A stretch of 64,000 bases of DNA from Amorphophallus konjac (Eukaryota > Streptophyta > Magnoliopsida > Alismatales > Araceae). A program made the position numbers and the translations under genes. Below the pieces are notes generated by a model that was not told the DNA's origin, searched no databases, and saw nothing but the letters and a program-made list of their open reading frames with translations. Of this stretch, positions 56,156-64,000 are shown piece by piece. The stretch lies in NCBI GenBank assembly GCA_022559845.1, contig CM040121.1, forward strand, positions 566,296,140-566,360,139. Reading direction: 5' to 3'. Every line of letters begins with the position of its first letter. Position 1 is the stretch's first letter.

Positions 56156-57183
56156 AGTAATATGCCGCCTAACTAGGTTGGGCGGTCTATCGCGACGCCG
56201 CACAAGTCAAAAATCAACCAAACCCCCTTTCGCCCTGCCCGCCTTCGGCGAGTTGGCTAGGGTTACGAAGAATTGCTAAATACGCATAGCACATAGCATA
56301 ATAATTAGGGCTTTTTGGATTCAAAAGAAAGAGCACGAAAAGTTTTACAATAAAGCATGCTCAATTTAATCTTTAGTGCCTGCAATCCCTACTTAAACGA
56401 GATGGAACAAATACAACCCTAGATATGACATGCTTCTACTAAACCCTAAAATTCTCGCATGATACTAAGTAACTTTTAGGGATTTTGCATTCAATATAAA
56501 GAGCACTCAAAGCTGGTTCTAACCATATATAATACTTAAGGTTTGGCTTGCTATAACCTACCTTAAACGGAGGAAGAAGGAAGAAGAAGGGACGACGACA
56601 CGCTAAGAACACCTCGCCGGTGATCGTCAGAATCCGCCCTCGTCCACGATCCTCATCGGCCGCCACAGCACCCAATCGAAAATAGGGTTCCTGAGGGTCA
56701 TTTTTATAGGTCACACAAGGTCTAGAGTCTTCTATTTGAGGAGATAGAGTCCAATCAAGTTGGACGTGCGCGAACCGCGCGGATAGGGTTAGCAGCCACC
56801 TTCTCAACCAAAAATTCATTTTCTAGGGTTAGGGTTTCGGGGAGAACTAAGAGGGGAAACGATCCTCTCATCCTAGCCTTTCATTTGGATCCGGTCTCAG
56901 CCTAAATGATCGGGTATTGGGCTCAAATTTTGCATTTTAAGGTCCAATTAGATTAAGTGTGGATTTGGGCCTTAATCAGTAGATTTGGCCTCAATACGGA
57001 TTTTATTTGGGTCGGTCACAGAAGATACTATTATTAAACATTTTATCCTCTACAAGATTCTAAATTTTCTAGATTTTTATAAAATAGTCAAAATTTAACT
57101 TATTCTATTTATTAAGGATTTTCTAATTAATTTCTTATGAATTTTCTAGAAATTTTTATTTGTTAATAAATCGGGATATTACA
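56156..57183 (-). repeat. 3' LTR of C, right part
   Basis: After the D target duplication the LTR continues with the last hairpin units (GCCGCCTAAC, then GGCGGTCTATCGCGACGCCGC at about 56180-56200) and ends CGGGATATTACA at 57183. A minus-strand TATA-like CCTATAAAAATG is at about 56698-56709. Confidence 0.85.
56699..56709 (-). promoter_or_regulatory. TATA box of C LTR
   Basis: The minus strand reads CCTATAAAAAT, a good TATA box, about 470 bases from the PPT-proximal LTR end. Confidence 0.6.
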
Positions 57184-57195
57184 CCCTCCCCCACT
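57184..57195 (-). other. Polypurine tract of C
   Basis: The minus strand reads AGTGGGGGAGGG next to the LTR terminus, identical to B. Confidence 0.88.
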
Positions 57196-57275
57196 TCAAA
57201 GAATTTGATCCTCCAAATTCACTACACTTCAACACGATGGGGAGTGGAACAACTCACCTAGAACAAGTCGGAATA

Positions 57276-59195
57276 CTATTTTCGCATGGTATCTTCTGAC
57301 TCCCAAGTAGCTTCTTCAGTTTCACGTCGACTCCATTGCACCTTGACCATAGGTATAGACCGGTTCCTGAGCTGTTGCTGCTTACGATCCAAAATCTTAA
57401 CAGGTCTTTCTTCATAAGTCAGATCTTCCTTTAACTCAAGATCCGCATGCTGAATGACATGAGTAGGGTCATATACATATTTTCTCAACATCGACACATG
57501 GAAGATATTGTGTACTCCAGATAACTGAGGTGGTAGTGCCAGACGGTACGCAACCTCCCCCACTCTTTCCAAAATCTCGAATGGACCGACATATCTGGGA
57601 CTTAGCTTGCCTTGAATGTCAAATCTTCGGATTCCTCTTGTAGGAGAAACTTTCAAAAACACATGTTCACCAACTTGAAATTCTAAGTCCCTCCTTCTGT
57701 GATCTGCATAACTCTTCTGTCTCGATTGTGCTACTTGCAATCGGTCTCTAATAATACGAATATTCTTTGATGATTCAGAAATAAGATCTGGCCCCAGCCA
57801 TTGCTTCTCACCAACCTCGTTCCAACATAATGGAGACCGACAGCTTCTTCCATACAGAGTTTCAAATGGAGCCATCTGAATGCTGGACTGATAACTATTG
57901 TTATAAGTAAATTCAATCAAGGCCAAGTGATCACTCCAACTGCCTCCGAAATTAATCATGCATGCTCTTAACATATCTTCCACTATCTGGTTGGTTCTTT
58001 CCGTCTGTCCGTCTGTTTGTGGATGAAAAGCAGTATTGAAGTTCAGATGGGTTCCCAAAGATTCTTGCAATCCTTTCCAAAAATGTGAAGTGAATATGGG
58101 GTCTCTATCAGACACAATACTGACCGGAATACCATGGAGTCGCATCACTTCCTTCATATATAAAGCTGCTAGAACATCAACAGTCCACTTAGATTTAATG
58201 GATAAGAAATGAGCGGACTTTGTCAATCTGTCAATGATAACCCAAATTGCATCAAATCCGCTACGAGTCCTAGGTAGACCCATAATGAAATCCATGCCAA
58301 TACTCTCCCACTTCCATTGAGGTATATCTAGTGGTTTCAACTTCCCTGCAGGTCTGAAATGCTTGGCCTTAACTTGCTGACACACCAAGCATCTACTCAC
58401 AAATTCTGCAATTTCCCTTTTTATATTTGGCCACCAGAAAGATCTTTTCAAATCCTTAAACATCTTCGTACCTCCAGGATGAATGGTATATCGGGATCTA
58501 TGAGCTTCCTCAAGGATCTTGTTCTTAGCTTCGGCGACATCAGGTACATAAGTCCTTCCCTGAAATAACAGTCTGCCATCGTCAACTATCATGAATTCCG
58601 GTCTGCTACTTAAGCTCTCCTTGATTTCTACCAACTCTGGGTCATTGTCTTGCAAGGAGTTGATTTCTGCCAATAATTCTGGTTTAAGCTGAATCTGAGC
58701 AATCATGACTTGATCCTTGTCAACATTAATATCCAACTCGGCTAATTGCTCCAACAGCTTCCATTCTTGCATCATGAGACTTGACAATTTAGCCATTGGC
58801 TTGCGGCTTAGGGCATCCGCCACCACATTACCCTTCCCGGGATGATATTCTATGGAGAAGTCGAAATCCTTTAGATACTCCAACCATCTTCTCTGCCTCA
58901 TATTGAGCTCTTTCTGAGAAAATAAATACTTCAAACTCTTGTGATCTGAAAATACTGTGAATGTCTCTCCATATAAGTAATGCCTCCATATCTTCAAGGC
59001 AAAAACTACGGCTGCTAGCTCCAAATCATGGACAGGATAATTCTCCTCATGCTTTCTCAACTGCCTAGAAGAATAGGCTATCACTTTCCCGTGCTGCATC
59101 AGTATGCAACCTAAACCAATTCCCGAAGCATCGATGTACACCACGAAGCCTCCTTCTCCTGATGGTAAAGCTAAAACAGGGCAGTAGTTAAACAT
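57276..59195 (-). CDS. RNase H, integrase and chromodomain-like end of pol, element C
   Basis: This 639-codon open frame begins with RNase [40 protein letters not shown] and [11 protein letters not shown] (residues 20-133). The integrase HHCC finger is at about 230-275 (HRSRYTIHP and CLVCQQ). The core D-D-E is visible as [16 protein letters not shown] and QTERTNQ, about 290-400. [21 protein letters not shown] block and [15 protein letters not shown] follow. The chromodomain-like end ([26 protein letters not shown]) is at about 585-635. The TAG at 57276 falls five codons before B's natural end, where C could read KQYSDLF, so a CAG-to-TAG change is possible. The apparent Met start is an artefact of a frameshift near 59180. 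Confidence 0.87.
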   Translation of the reverse strand: MFNYCPVLALPSGEGGFVVYIDASGIGLGCILMQHGKVIAYSSRQLRKHEENYPVHDLELAAVVFALKIWRHYLYGETFTVFSDHKSLKYLFSQKELNMRQRRWLEYLKDFDFSIEYHPGKGNVVADALSRKPMAKLSSLMMQEWKLLEQLAELDINVDKDQVMIAQIQLKPELLAEINSLQDNDPELVEIKESLSSRPEFMIVDDGRLLFQGRTYVPDVAEAKNKILEEAHRSRYTIHPGGTKMFKDLKRSFWWPNIKREIAEFVSRCLVCQQVKAKHFRPAGKLKPLDIPQWKWESIGMDFIMGLPRTRSGFDAIWVIIDRLTKSAHFLSIKSKWTVDVLAALYMKEVMRLHGIPVSIVSDRDPIFTSHFWKGLQESLGTHLNFNTAFHPQTDGQTERTNQIVEDMLRACMINFGGSWSDHLALIEFTYNNSYQSSIQMAPFETLYGRSCRSPLCWNEVGEKQWLGPDLISESSKNIRIIRDRLQVAQSRQKSYADHRRRDLEFQVGEHVFLKVSPTRGIRRFDIQGKLSPRYVGPFEILERVGEVAYRLALPPQLSGVHNIFHVSMLRKYVYDPTHVIQHADLELKEDLTYEERPVKILDRKQQQLRNRSIPMVKVQWSRRETEEATWESEDTMRK

Positions 59196-59386
59196 TCCTT
59201 CAAAGTCTGGAAGCTTTTCTCACAATCTTCTGTCCAATCAAACTTATTCTCCTTGCGGGTTAATCTTGTTAAGGGTATCGCAATCTTGGAGAAATTTTTA
59301 ATAAACCTCCGATAATATCCTGCCAAGCCTAGGAAGCTTTTAACTTCTGTTACACTAGTAGGCCTGTCCCAATCTTTAACTGCCTC
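59196..59386 (-). pseudogene. Reverse transcriptase thumb fragment, element C
   Basis: On the minus strand it reads [30 protein letters not shown] and [17 protein letters not shown], then loses frame at a 1-bp deletion near 59180 (TTAPVLALP). It is cut by element E at 59387; the catalytic part is beyond the window. Confidence 0.85.
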
Positions 59387-59724
59387 TGTAATATCCCGGA
59401 CCTTTCGGATCCTTCTTCGTGGGTCCCGGATCTGGTTTTCGGAGCGTCCAGCTCTGTTGTGTCCGAAATTTCGTTTTGGGCATCTTTCGTGTTCGGATCG
59501 GCGCGATCCGGAGTCGTTTCGGAGGCCCGGAGGCGTTCCGCGGCTTTTCCGCGTGTGTTTTCCGATTCCCGGCGTGTGTTTCGGCTTTTCCTTCGGACGC
59601 TCGCTGCGGGTTAACTGGGCCGTTCACCCGGGCACGAGTGGTACCGTTGCGATCGGTGCGTTCCGAGGATTCCAGAAATGTATTTTTCTATTTTTTCGGT
59701 ATTTTTCTGAAAATTCGGATTTTC

Positions 59725-59731
59725 TATAAAT
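59725..59731 (+). promoter_or_regulatory. TATA box of E LTR
   Basis: TATAAAT in TTTCTATAAATCC lies about 340 bases into the LTR, before a CT-rich stretch. Confidence 0.6.
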
Positions 59732-60375
59732 CCTAATCCTTTTTCTTTTCTTTTTCCCTTTTCTCTTTCTTCTTCCTCTCCCTCTCTCTCGCGACCGTGA
59801 GCCCCCTCTCTCTCCCTCTCTCCCATTCGGACGTGGCGAGCCCCTCTCCGGCTACGGACGGCGGCGGGGCGACGGCGCGGACGCGTGGGCGACGGTGAGG
59901 CGATCTCGTGGGCGTGCGGCGAGCGTGGGAAGCGTGGGGAGTTCGTGAAGCTTCGAGCATTCTTCGTGATTCGTGATCGATCCGGCGGAGCATTCGCTCC
60001 ATCGAGGTAGGGTGACGTTCCTTAGCCTCATGCCGTTCTTTTCCGTGATTTATAGGCCGCGGGGAGGCCGAGAGGGGATCATTTGAGCGTTTTTGGGTTT
60101 TTCCATGATTTGGGGAGAGCTCGCCCGATCTATGGATTCAATGCATGGATTCGTGTTTTGAGGGCCTAGAATCATGCTAGGGGTCCCCAGGGGTCTTCCC
60201 CTTTGTTTTCCCCCTCTCCTATGGAGGTATGGGGGCGTGGTTGGGTTTTTTGGGCGTTCTTACCGTTTTCGGCTGCGGACTGAGAATGCGCTATACTCCA
60301 GTAGCGCGTTCTTGGAGGTCGTGCTGCCCCGACCGAGCGCGTTCATCGGAGAAGATGAACAGGAGGCGGTTCCTG

Positions 60376-60540
60376 TCGCGCTATGGGGTCATAGCGCGAT
60401 CATCCTTGTCGCGCTAGGAAGACCTAGCGCGATGGTCGTTGTCGCGCTAGGTAGACCTAGCGCGATCTTCGCTGTTGCGCTAGGGTTCCCTAGCGCGATG
60501 GTCCCTGTCGCGCTGGGTATCCCTAGCGCGATCAGGTCGT
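60376..60540 (+). repeat. 33-bp periodic hairpin array in E LTR
   Basis: Five units start at 60376, 60409, 60442, 60475 and 60508, exactly 33 bases apart. Three are perfect 10-bp stems with 4-base loops: TCGCGCTATG/CATAGCGCGA, then TCGCGCTAGG/CCTAGCGCGA twice. The fourth pairs ten of eleven bases; the fifth has one bulge. An outlying related stem AATGCGCTA/TAGCGCGTT is at 60285-60310. Confidence 0.9.
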
Positions 60541-61768
60541 TGTTGGGTGTTCCCCTTGGGCCGTGCGTGCGTCCCGGGCACCCCGTGGAGTTCCGTGACC
60601 GTGTTTTTGGTGTCCGGAAGTCCCGTTCGCCTCGGTCAGGCGTTTGACCGTGGGCAATGCGTCTGTTTCTTTTCCGACCGTGGTCACCGTGCGACGGGGC
60701 TGGTGCGTGGGGTGATTCCCACACGTTGTCGGATTCGGACGTCGTTTTCCGTTGACTCGAGAGTCTACTCCTTCAGTGACCCTCCACTAGTCGTAGCCTA
60801 CTAGTACGCGGGTGCTAGTCGCACCAGGGAGTGGTGTACGGGCCGACCTTTCGAGACGGTTTGTGGACCGGTTACCGTTGGGCCCCACGTCTTGCAGCCA
60901 GAGTCCGGCTGAGGGGAAAACCGGTCAGAGGGCCAGACCAGGGACGCGCGGTCTGTGTGTGCACACGTGGTTGGGGGCGGTTGGACCCACGTCGACGGGC
61001 GTGACCCCAGCTAGTCACTTGTTTGTGGTTACTTGTACGGTGTTTGCGCCTCGGGTAGGACCTACCACGTCAGGCGGTTCACCTGCGGTACGGTGTAAGA
61101 CGTCAGGGGACGCTACCGGCTGTGCTTCTAGTGGGTGGTACTCCTGTCGAGTACGGAGTGTCAGACTGTCAGTCGTGTGTTTCCGACCTTCGGGTTTTGA
61201 CGGTTCGACCGTTGAGTTTCGGTCTTCTCGTACCGTGGCACGTGTGTCGGTTTGCGTGCCGTAGGGTCTAGTTCTGTAGAGTACAGGGCTTTCCTTTCCG
61301 AGGTACTTTCCTACCGCTAGAGTAGTGGTTTCTCGTTTCTCGAGGTAGGGTTCGAGTGATCCCTACTGAGTCTTGTTCTGAGACTCATTCCCTGCGTGTT
61401 TTCACCGTGTTTCAGGTGAGGCGCCACCTTCGGGGAGCGCGTCAGGAGCGCAGCGTGGTGCGGGTGCCCAGAGGTAGTGCCAGAGGTCAGAGCCGGGGGA
61501 TGCCCCGTGTAGCTGTACTTTTCTTTCTTGTCACTGTACTAGTCGTGGACTACTGTTGCTGTTGTTGCTATTTTATTGTGGACCATGTAAAATGTTAATT
61601 TATTTCCTGCTTAATATTATAACTGTTTAATTTCTGCAATTATTTGTGATACTTGTGTAGTTTCCACACCATCCTTTTAACCCTTCCGAGTCTTCGGACT
61701 CGTGGGTGGCGGTACGAGTCTCGGGTTATCGGGCCTTCCCGGTAATCGAATTCTCGGGTCGTTACAGC

Positions 61769-61780
61769 TGGTATCAGAGC
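61769..61780 (+). other. Primer binding site of E (initiator tRNA-Met type)
   Basis: TGGTATCAGAGC lies two bases after the LTR end. Confidence 0.92.
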
Positions 61781-61930
61781 GCGGTTGTGGAATTACATGA
61801 GAATCATAGGTAATTGTAGTGGTCCACTAGTCCACAGCGATGATGTACAGATGACGCTGGCATTGGGCACCGTGTGTTTATTTTGACATTACCGTTTCCT
61901 TGTTTTCTGTCTTGTGCTTCAGGAGCGAGG

Positions 61931-63538
61931 ATGGCGCCGAGGAGAAGTTCTCGCTCTCAGCAGGGGCAGTCGGCTGGAGGTCAGGAGATCCAGCAGGGGG
62001 TCCAGAGGGACCAGGAGGAGCATAGCAGAGTTCCGGGAGCTACCGAGGCCGCGGATGCTGCGAGGGCTCCGGGGGCCGAGGATTTCTTCCGTGGCATGTA
62101 CCATCTCATGTCTCAGCAGTTTGGCGGAGAGACTGCTGAGGGCTCGTCAGTCAGGGGTGGGCCAGGCCGAGCAGTGAGGGACTTCATGCAGTTCCATCCA
62201 CCTTACTTTAGCGGCCAGGCAGACCCTGATGCGGCTCGTGATTGGCTCGATGAGATGGAGCGGGTGTTCAGTTCTGCGAAGAGTACTGCCGAGGACAGAG
62301 TGGTGTTGGCCTATAACCAGTTGCAGGGTACGGCTCGGAGGTGGTGGTCTTCCGAGTGGAAGACGTCCTTTCAGCTTCGTCCACTTGAGCAGGTCGAGTG
62401 GGGTGACTTTGTCAGTGCTTTCGAGCGTACGTACTGTCCAGACGTCGTTGCTACGCAGCGGATGCGGGAGTTTCTGGAGCTGGTGCAGGGTGACATGTCC
62501 GTGTTGCAGTATAGGGCCCGATTTGTCGAGCTGGGTCGGTACGCACCTCATATCATGGAGCATGAGAGGGTGAGGACGACGCAGTTTGTGCAGGGCTTGA
62601 GGCTGGAGCTGAGGCACCATTTGATCGCGAATGGGGCCACTGATCTAGAGACAGCGTCTCGTGTTGCGATTTCCCTGGAGATGGATATGCAGAGGACTCG
62701 AGGACCGATCAGCCAGGGGCAGTCTTTGTCAGGTCGCAGCCAGCAGTCGGCTACCCAGCAGCAGGGTTCCTTCCAGCATGCGATGAGTGGTTCAGGAGTG
62801 CCGGCACATGCAGCTTCGGTGACAGGATCTGCGTCCTTCGGCTCGAAGGTCAAGAAATTCTTCAAGAAGGGGTTCGGCAAGAAGAAGTCCAGAGATCAGG
62901 GGCAGGCTTCATCGGGCAGTGTACAGCAGCCGATTCCTTTGCAGCGTCAGGGATCAGTGGGTGGATCGCGAGGATCTTGTCCACGGTGTGGTGGGACCCA
63001 CCCAGGCAGGCAGTGCACGGCGCCGATTATCTGTTTTCGGTGTGACCAGCCAGGGCACATGGCGCGTGACTGTCCTCAGAGGCCGCCGCAGCAGCAGATT
63101 CCCCAGCAGCAGCAGCAGCAGGAACAGTATCCGTCGCTACCCAGGTCAGCTAGTGTGGGAGGCAGGCAGAGGGCTCGTGGCCAGATCACGCAATTGACCA
63201 GGGCAGAGGCAGTGGCGTCGCAGCTCGTGGAAGGTACCGTTCAGATTTTGGGTTGTGCGGCTCGGGTTTTATTTGATTCTGGCGCGTCTCATTCGTTTAT
63301 TTCGGAGGATTTCGCGTCGAGCGTCGAGAAGCCGGTGACCCAGTTGTCCTGTGATTTGGCAGTGGAGTTGCCTTCGGGTGATTTTATGGTCACTCCGTAT
63401 TGCTTCGACCAGGTTCCGGTGTGGATCGATGGGCGGAGTATGCCAGGCAGGTTGTATGCGTTGCAGCTTCGGGATTACGACGTGATTCTAGGCATGGATT
63501 GGCTCGAGACTCATGGAGCGGTGGTGGATTGTGGATGA
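61931..63538 (+). CDS. gag-protease, element E
   Basis: The start chosen is ATG at 61931 ([13 protein letters not shown]), which follows the leader better than the upstream in-frame ATG at 61874. The capsid domain shows [40 protein letters not shown] and [25 protein letters not shown]. It is followed by a basic patch ([17 protein letters not shown]) and two knuckles: [13 protein letters not shown] and [14 protein letters not shown]. The protease active site [13 protein letters not shown] is intact, as is [13 protein letters not shown]. The frame ends with TGA at 63536-63538, shortly after VVDCG, earlier than the continuous gag-pol frame expected for the lineage. Confidence 0.88.
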   Translation: MAPRRSSRSQQGQSAGGQEIQQGVQRDQEEHSRVPGATEAADAARAPGAEDFFRGMYHLMSQQFGGETAEGSSVRGGPGRAVRDFMQFHPPYFSGQADPDAARDWLDEMERVFSSAKSTAEDRVVLAYNQLQGTARRWWSSEWKTSFQLRPLEQVEWGDFVSAFERTYCPDVVATQRMREFLELVQGDMSVLQYRARFVELGRYAPHIMEHERVRTTQFVQGLRLELRHHLIANGATDLETASRVAISLEMDMQRTRGPISQGQSLSGRSQQSATQQQGSFQHAMSGSGVPAHAASVTGSASFGSKVKKFFKKGFGKKKSRDQGQASSGSVQQPIPLQRQGSVGGSRGSCPRCGGTHPGRQCTAPIICFRCDQPGHMARDCPQRPPQQQIPQQQQQQEQYPSLPRSASVGGRQRARGQITQLTRAEAVASQLVEGTVQILGCAARVLFDSGASHSFISEDFASSVEKPVTQLSCDLAVELPSGDFMVTPYCFDQVPVWIDGRSMPGRLYALQLRDYDVILGMDWLETHGAVVDCG

Positions 63539-64000
63539 AGAGGGTCTACTTCCAGCATCCGAGCAAGAGGACCTTCTATTTCCAAGGTATCCGTTCCGCC
63601 TCTTCTCGATTCTTATCTCTGCTATTCGAGCCCGTCGGTTGCTTGATTCAGGTTGTCAGGGTTTTCTCGCGTCCGTGGTTGTGTCTGACCGGATGGAGCC
63701 GAATGTCGAGGACATTGCGGTGGTGTGCGAGTTTCCCGATGTTTTTCCTGAGGAGTTGCCTGGATTACCTCCCCAGCGGGAGATCGATTTCGTGATTGAG
63801 GTTGTACCTGGTACGGGACCTTTGGCGAAGGCTCCCTACCGTATGGCCCCCGCTGAGTTGAGGGAGTTGAGGGCGCAGTTGCAGGAACTGTTGGCCAAGG
63901 GGTATATTCGTCCGAGCTTTTCCCCTTGGGGTGCGCCCGTGTTGTTTGTGAAGAAGAAGGACGGTAGTCTGCGGTTGTGCATTGACTATCGGCAGCTGAA
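63539..64000 (+). pseudogene. Protease-RT junction and reverse transcriptase start, element E
   Basis: After the gag-protease stop, homology continues in a second frame ([17 protein letters not shown]) and then, from about 63605, in a third frame ([42 protein letters not shown]). The reverse transcriptase start is clear: [54 protein letters not shown] up to the window end. Two small frame changes between 63530 and 63605 break the polyprotein. Confidence 0.83.

Larger units (their letters stand above)
43765..59386 (-). mobile_element. Element C: Tekay-like chromovirus, interrupted by D and E
   Basis: It begins with its 3' LTR (TGTCACGTCCC at 43765) inside B's gag, runs through PPT, integrase with chromodomain-like end and RNase H, and is cut within reverse transcriptase by E at 59387. 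D lies within the LTR. The 5' LTR, gag and protease are beyond the window. The RNase H-integrase part is one open frame of 639 codons, far better preserved than in B. Confidence 0.88.
59387..61766 (+). repeat. 5' LTR of E
   Basis: The LTR is 2380 bp, starts TGTAATATCCCGGACC and ends GGGTCGTTACA. It has a TATA box at 59725, a pyrimidine-rich start of R, and a 33-bp periodic hairpin array at 60376-60540. Long open frames on both strands over that array are due to its palindromic, 3-divisible period. Confidence 0.88.
59387..64000 (+). mobile_element. Element E: GC-rich Tekay-like chromovirus, 5' half
   Basis: It has a complete 5' LTR (59387-61766), initiator-Met primer site, gag-protease and the start of reverse transcriptase, running off the right edge. 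Its base composition is clearly richer in G and C than that of its neighbours. The left flank GCCTC (59382-59386) should recur at the far end. It is inserted in C's reverse transcriptase in the opposite orientation. Confidence 0.88.

Noticed and set aside
60376..60540. CRISPR-like array (regular repeats and spacers)
   Set aside because: Plant LTR context, 9-base spacers and hairpin units inside an LTR retrotransposon; nothing cas-like.
60174..60804. Long open frames on both strands in E's LTR
   Set aside because: They arise from the 33-bp palindromic repeat (11-residue periodic protein on both strands); no coding motif.

Overview
This window is a block of nested transposable elements from a plant nuclear genome. 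The lineages present are all plant types: Ty3/Gypsy Athila, Ty3/Gypsy Tat with its second RNase H, Tekay-like chromoviruses, Sirevirus-like Copia and a plant L1-type LINE. I found no host gene, rRNA or tRNA gene. The sequence points to an angiosperm with a repeat-rich genome; I cannot name the species.

Layout. Letters are mine. B (Tekay-like chromovirus, minus strand) occupies 35367-43764 and continues beyond the left edge. A (Tat lineage, minus strand, 1-35366) is inserted in B's 3' LTR. F (Athila, plus strand, 5502-29186) is inserted in A's gag-pol, with a perfect 5-bp target-site duplication (TSD); A's reading frame resumes exactly when F and one TSD copy are ignored. Three insertions lie inside F: a 274-bp LINE tail (10506-10779, plus), G (gag-only Sirevirus-like Copia, minus, 12189-19886) and H (solo chromovirus-type LTR, 21305-25142). 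So B > A > F > G is four levels deep. B's reverse transcriptase is also cut by a 5'-truncated LINE (40571-42698, minus, 14-bp TSD).

C (second Tekay-like chromovirus, minus, 43765-59386) is inserted in B's gag. D (second gag-only Sirevirus-like element, minus, 45878-56155, perfect TSD) sits inside C's 3' LTR. E (a third, GC-rich chromovirus, plus, 59387 to the right edge) cuts C's reverse transcriptase.

Coding state. Most elements are relics. A and B keep one long reading frame over much of pol, with scattered in-frame stops. The protease catalytic triads of A (DTC) and B (GTG) are damaged. C keeps a 639-codon open frame with RNase H, integrase and a chromodomain-like end. E has a complete gag-protease frame followed by frameshifts. 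D and G carry only gag, ending at the same GPK..WVP position where Sirevirus pol would begin, so they would need proteins from a relative to move.

Most striking signal. The LTRs of at least five unrelated families here (Athila, Tat, two chromovirus groups, Sirevirus-like Copia) each carry a cluster of short CG-rich quasi-palindromes, each family with its own arm sequence. In E they are regular: five 24-base hairpins every 33 bp. In B and C the two arms change together between units, which suggests that pairing itself is kept. Two further signals are a polypurine tract held in the loop of an 11-19 bp stem in both D and G, and an approximately 80-nt motif shared by G, D and H. All of this was read by eye, without alignment or folding software.
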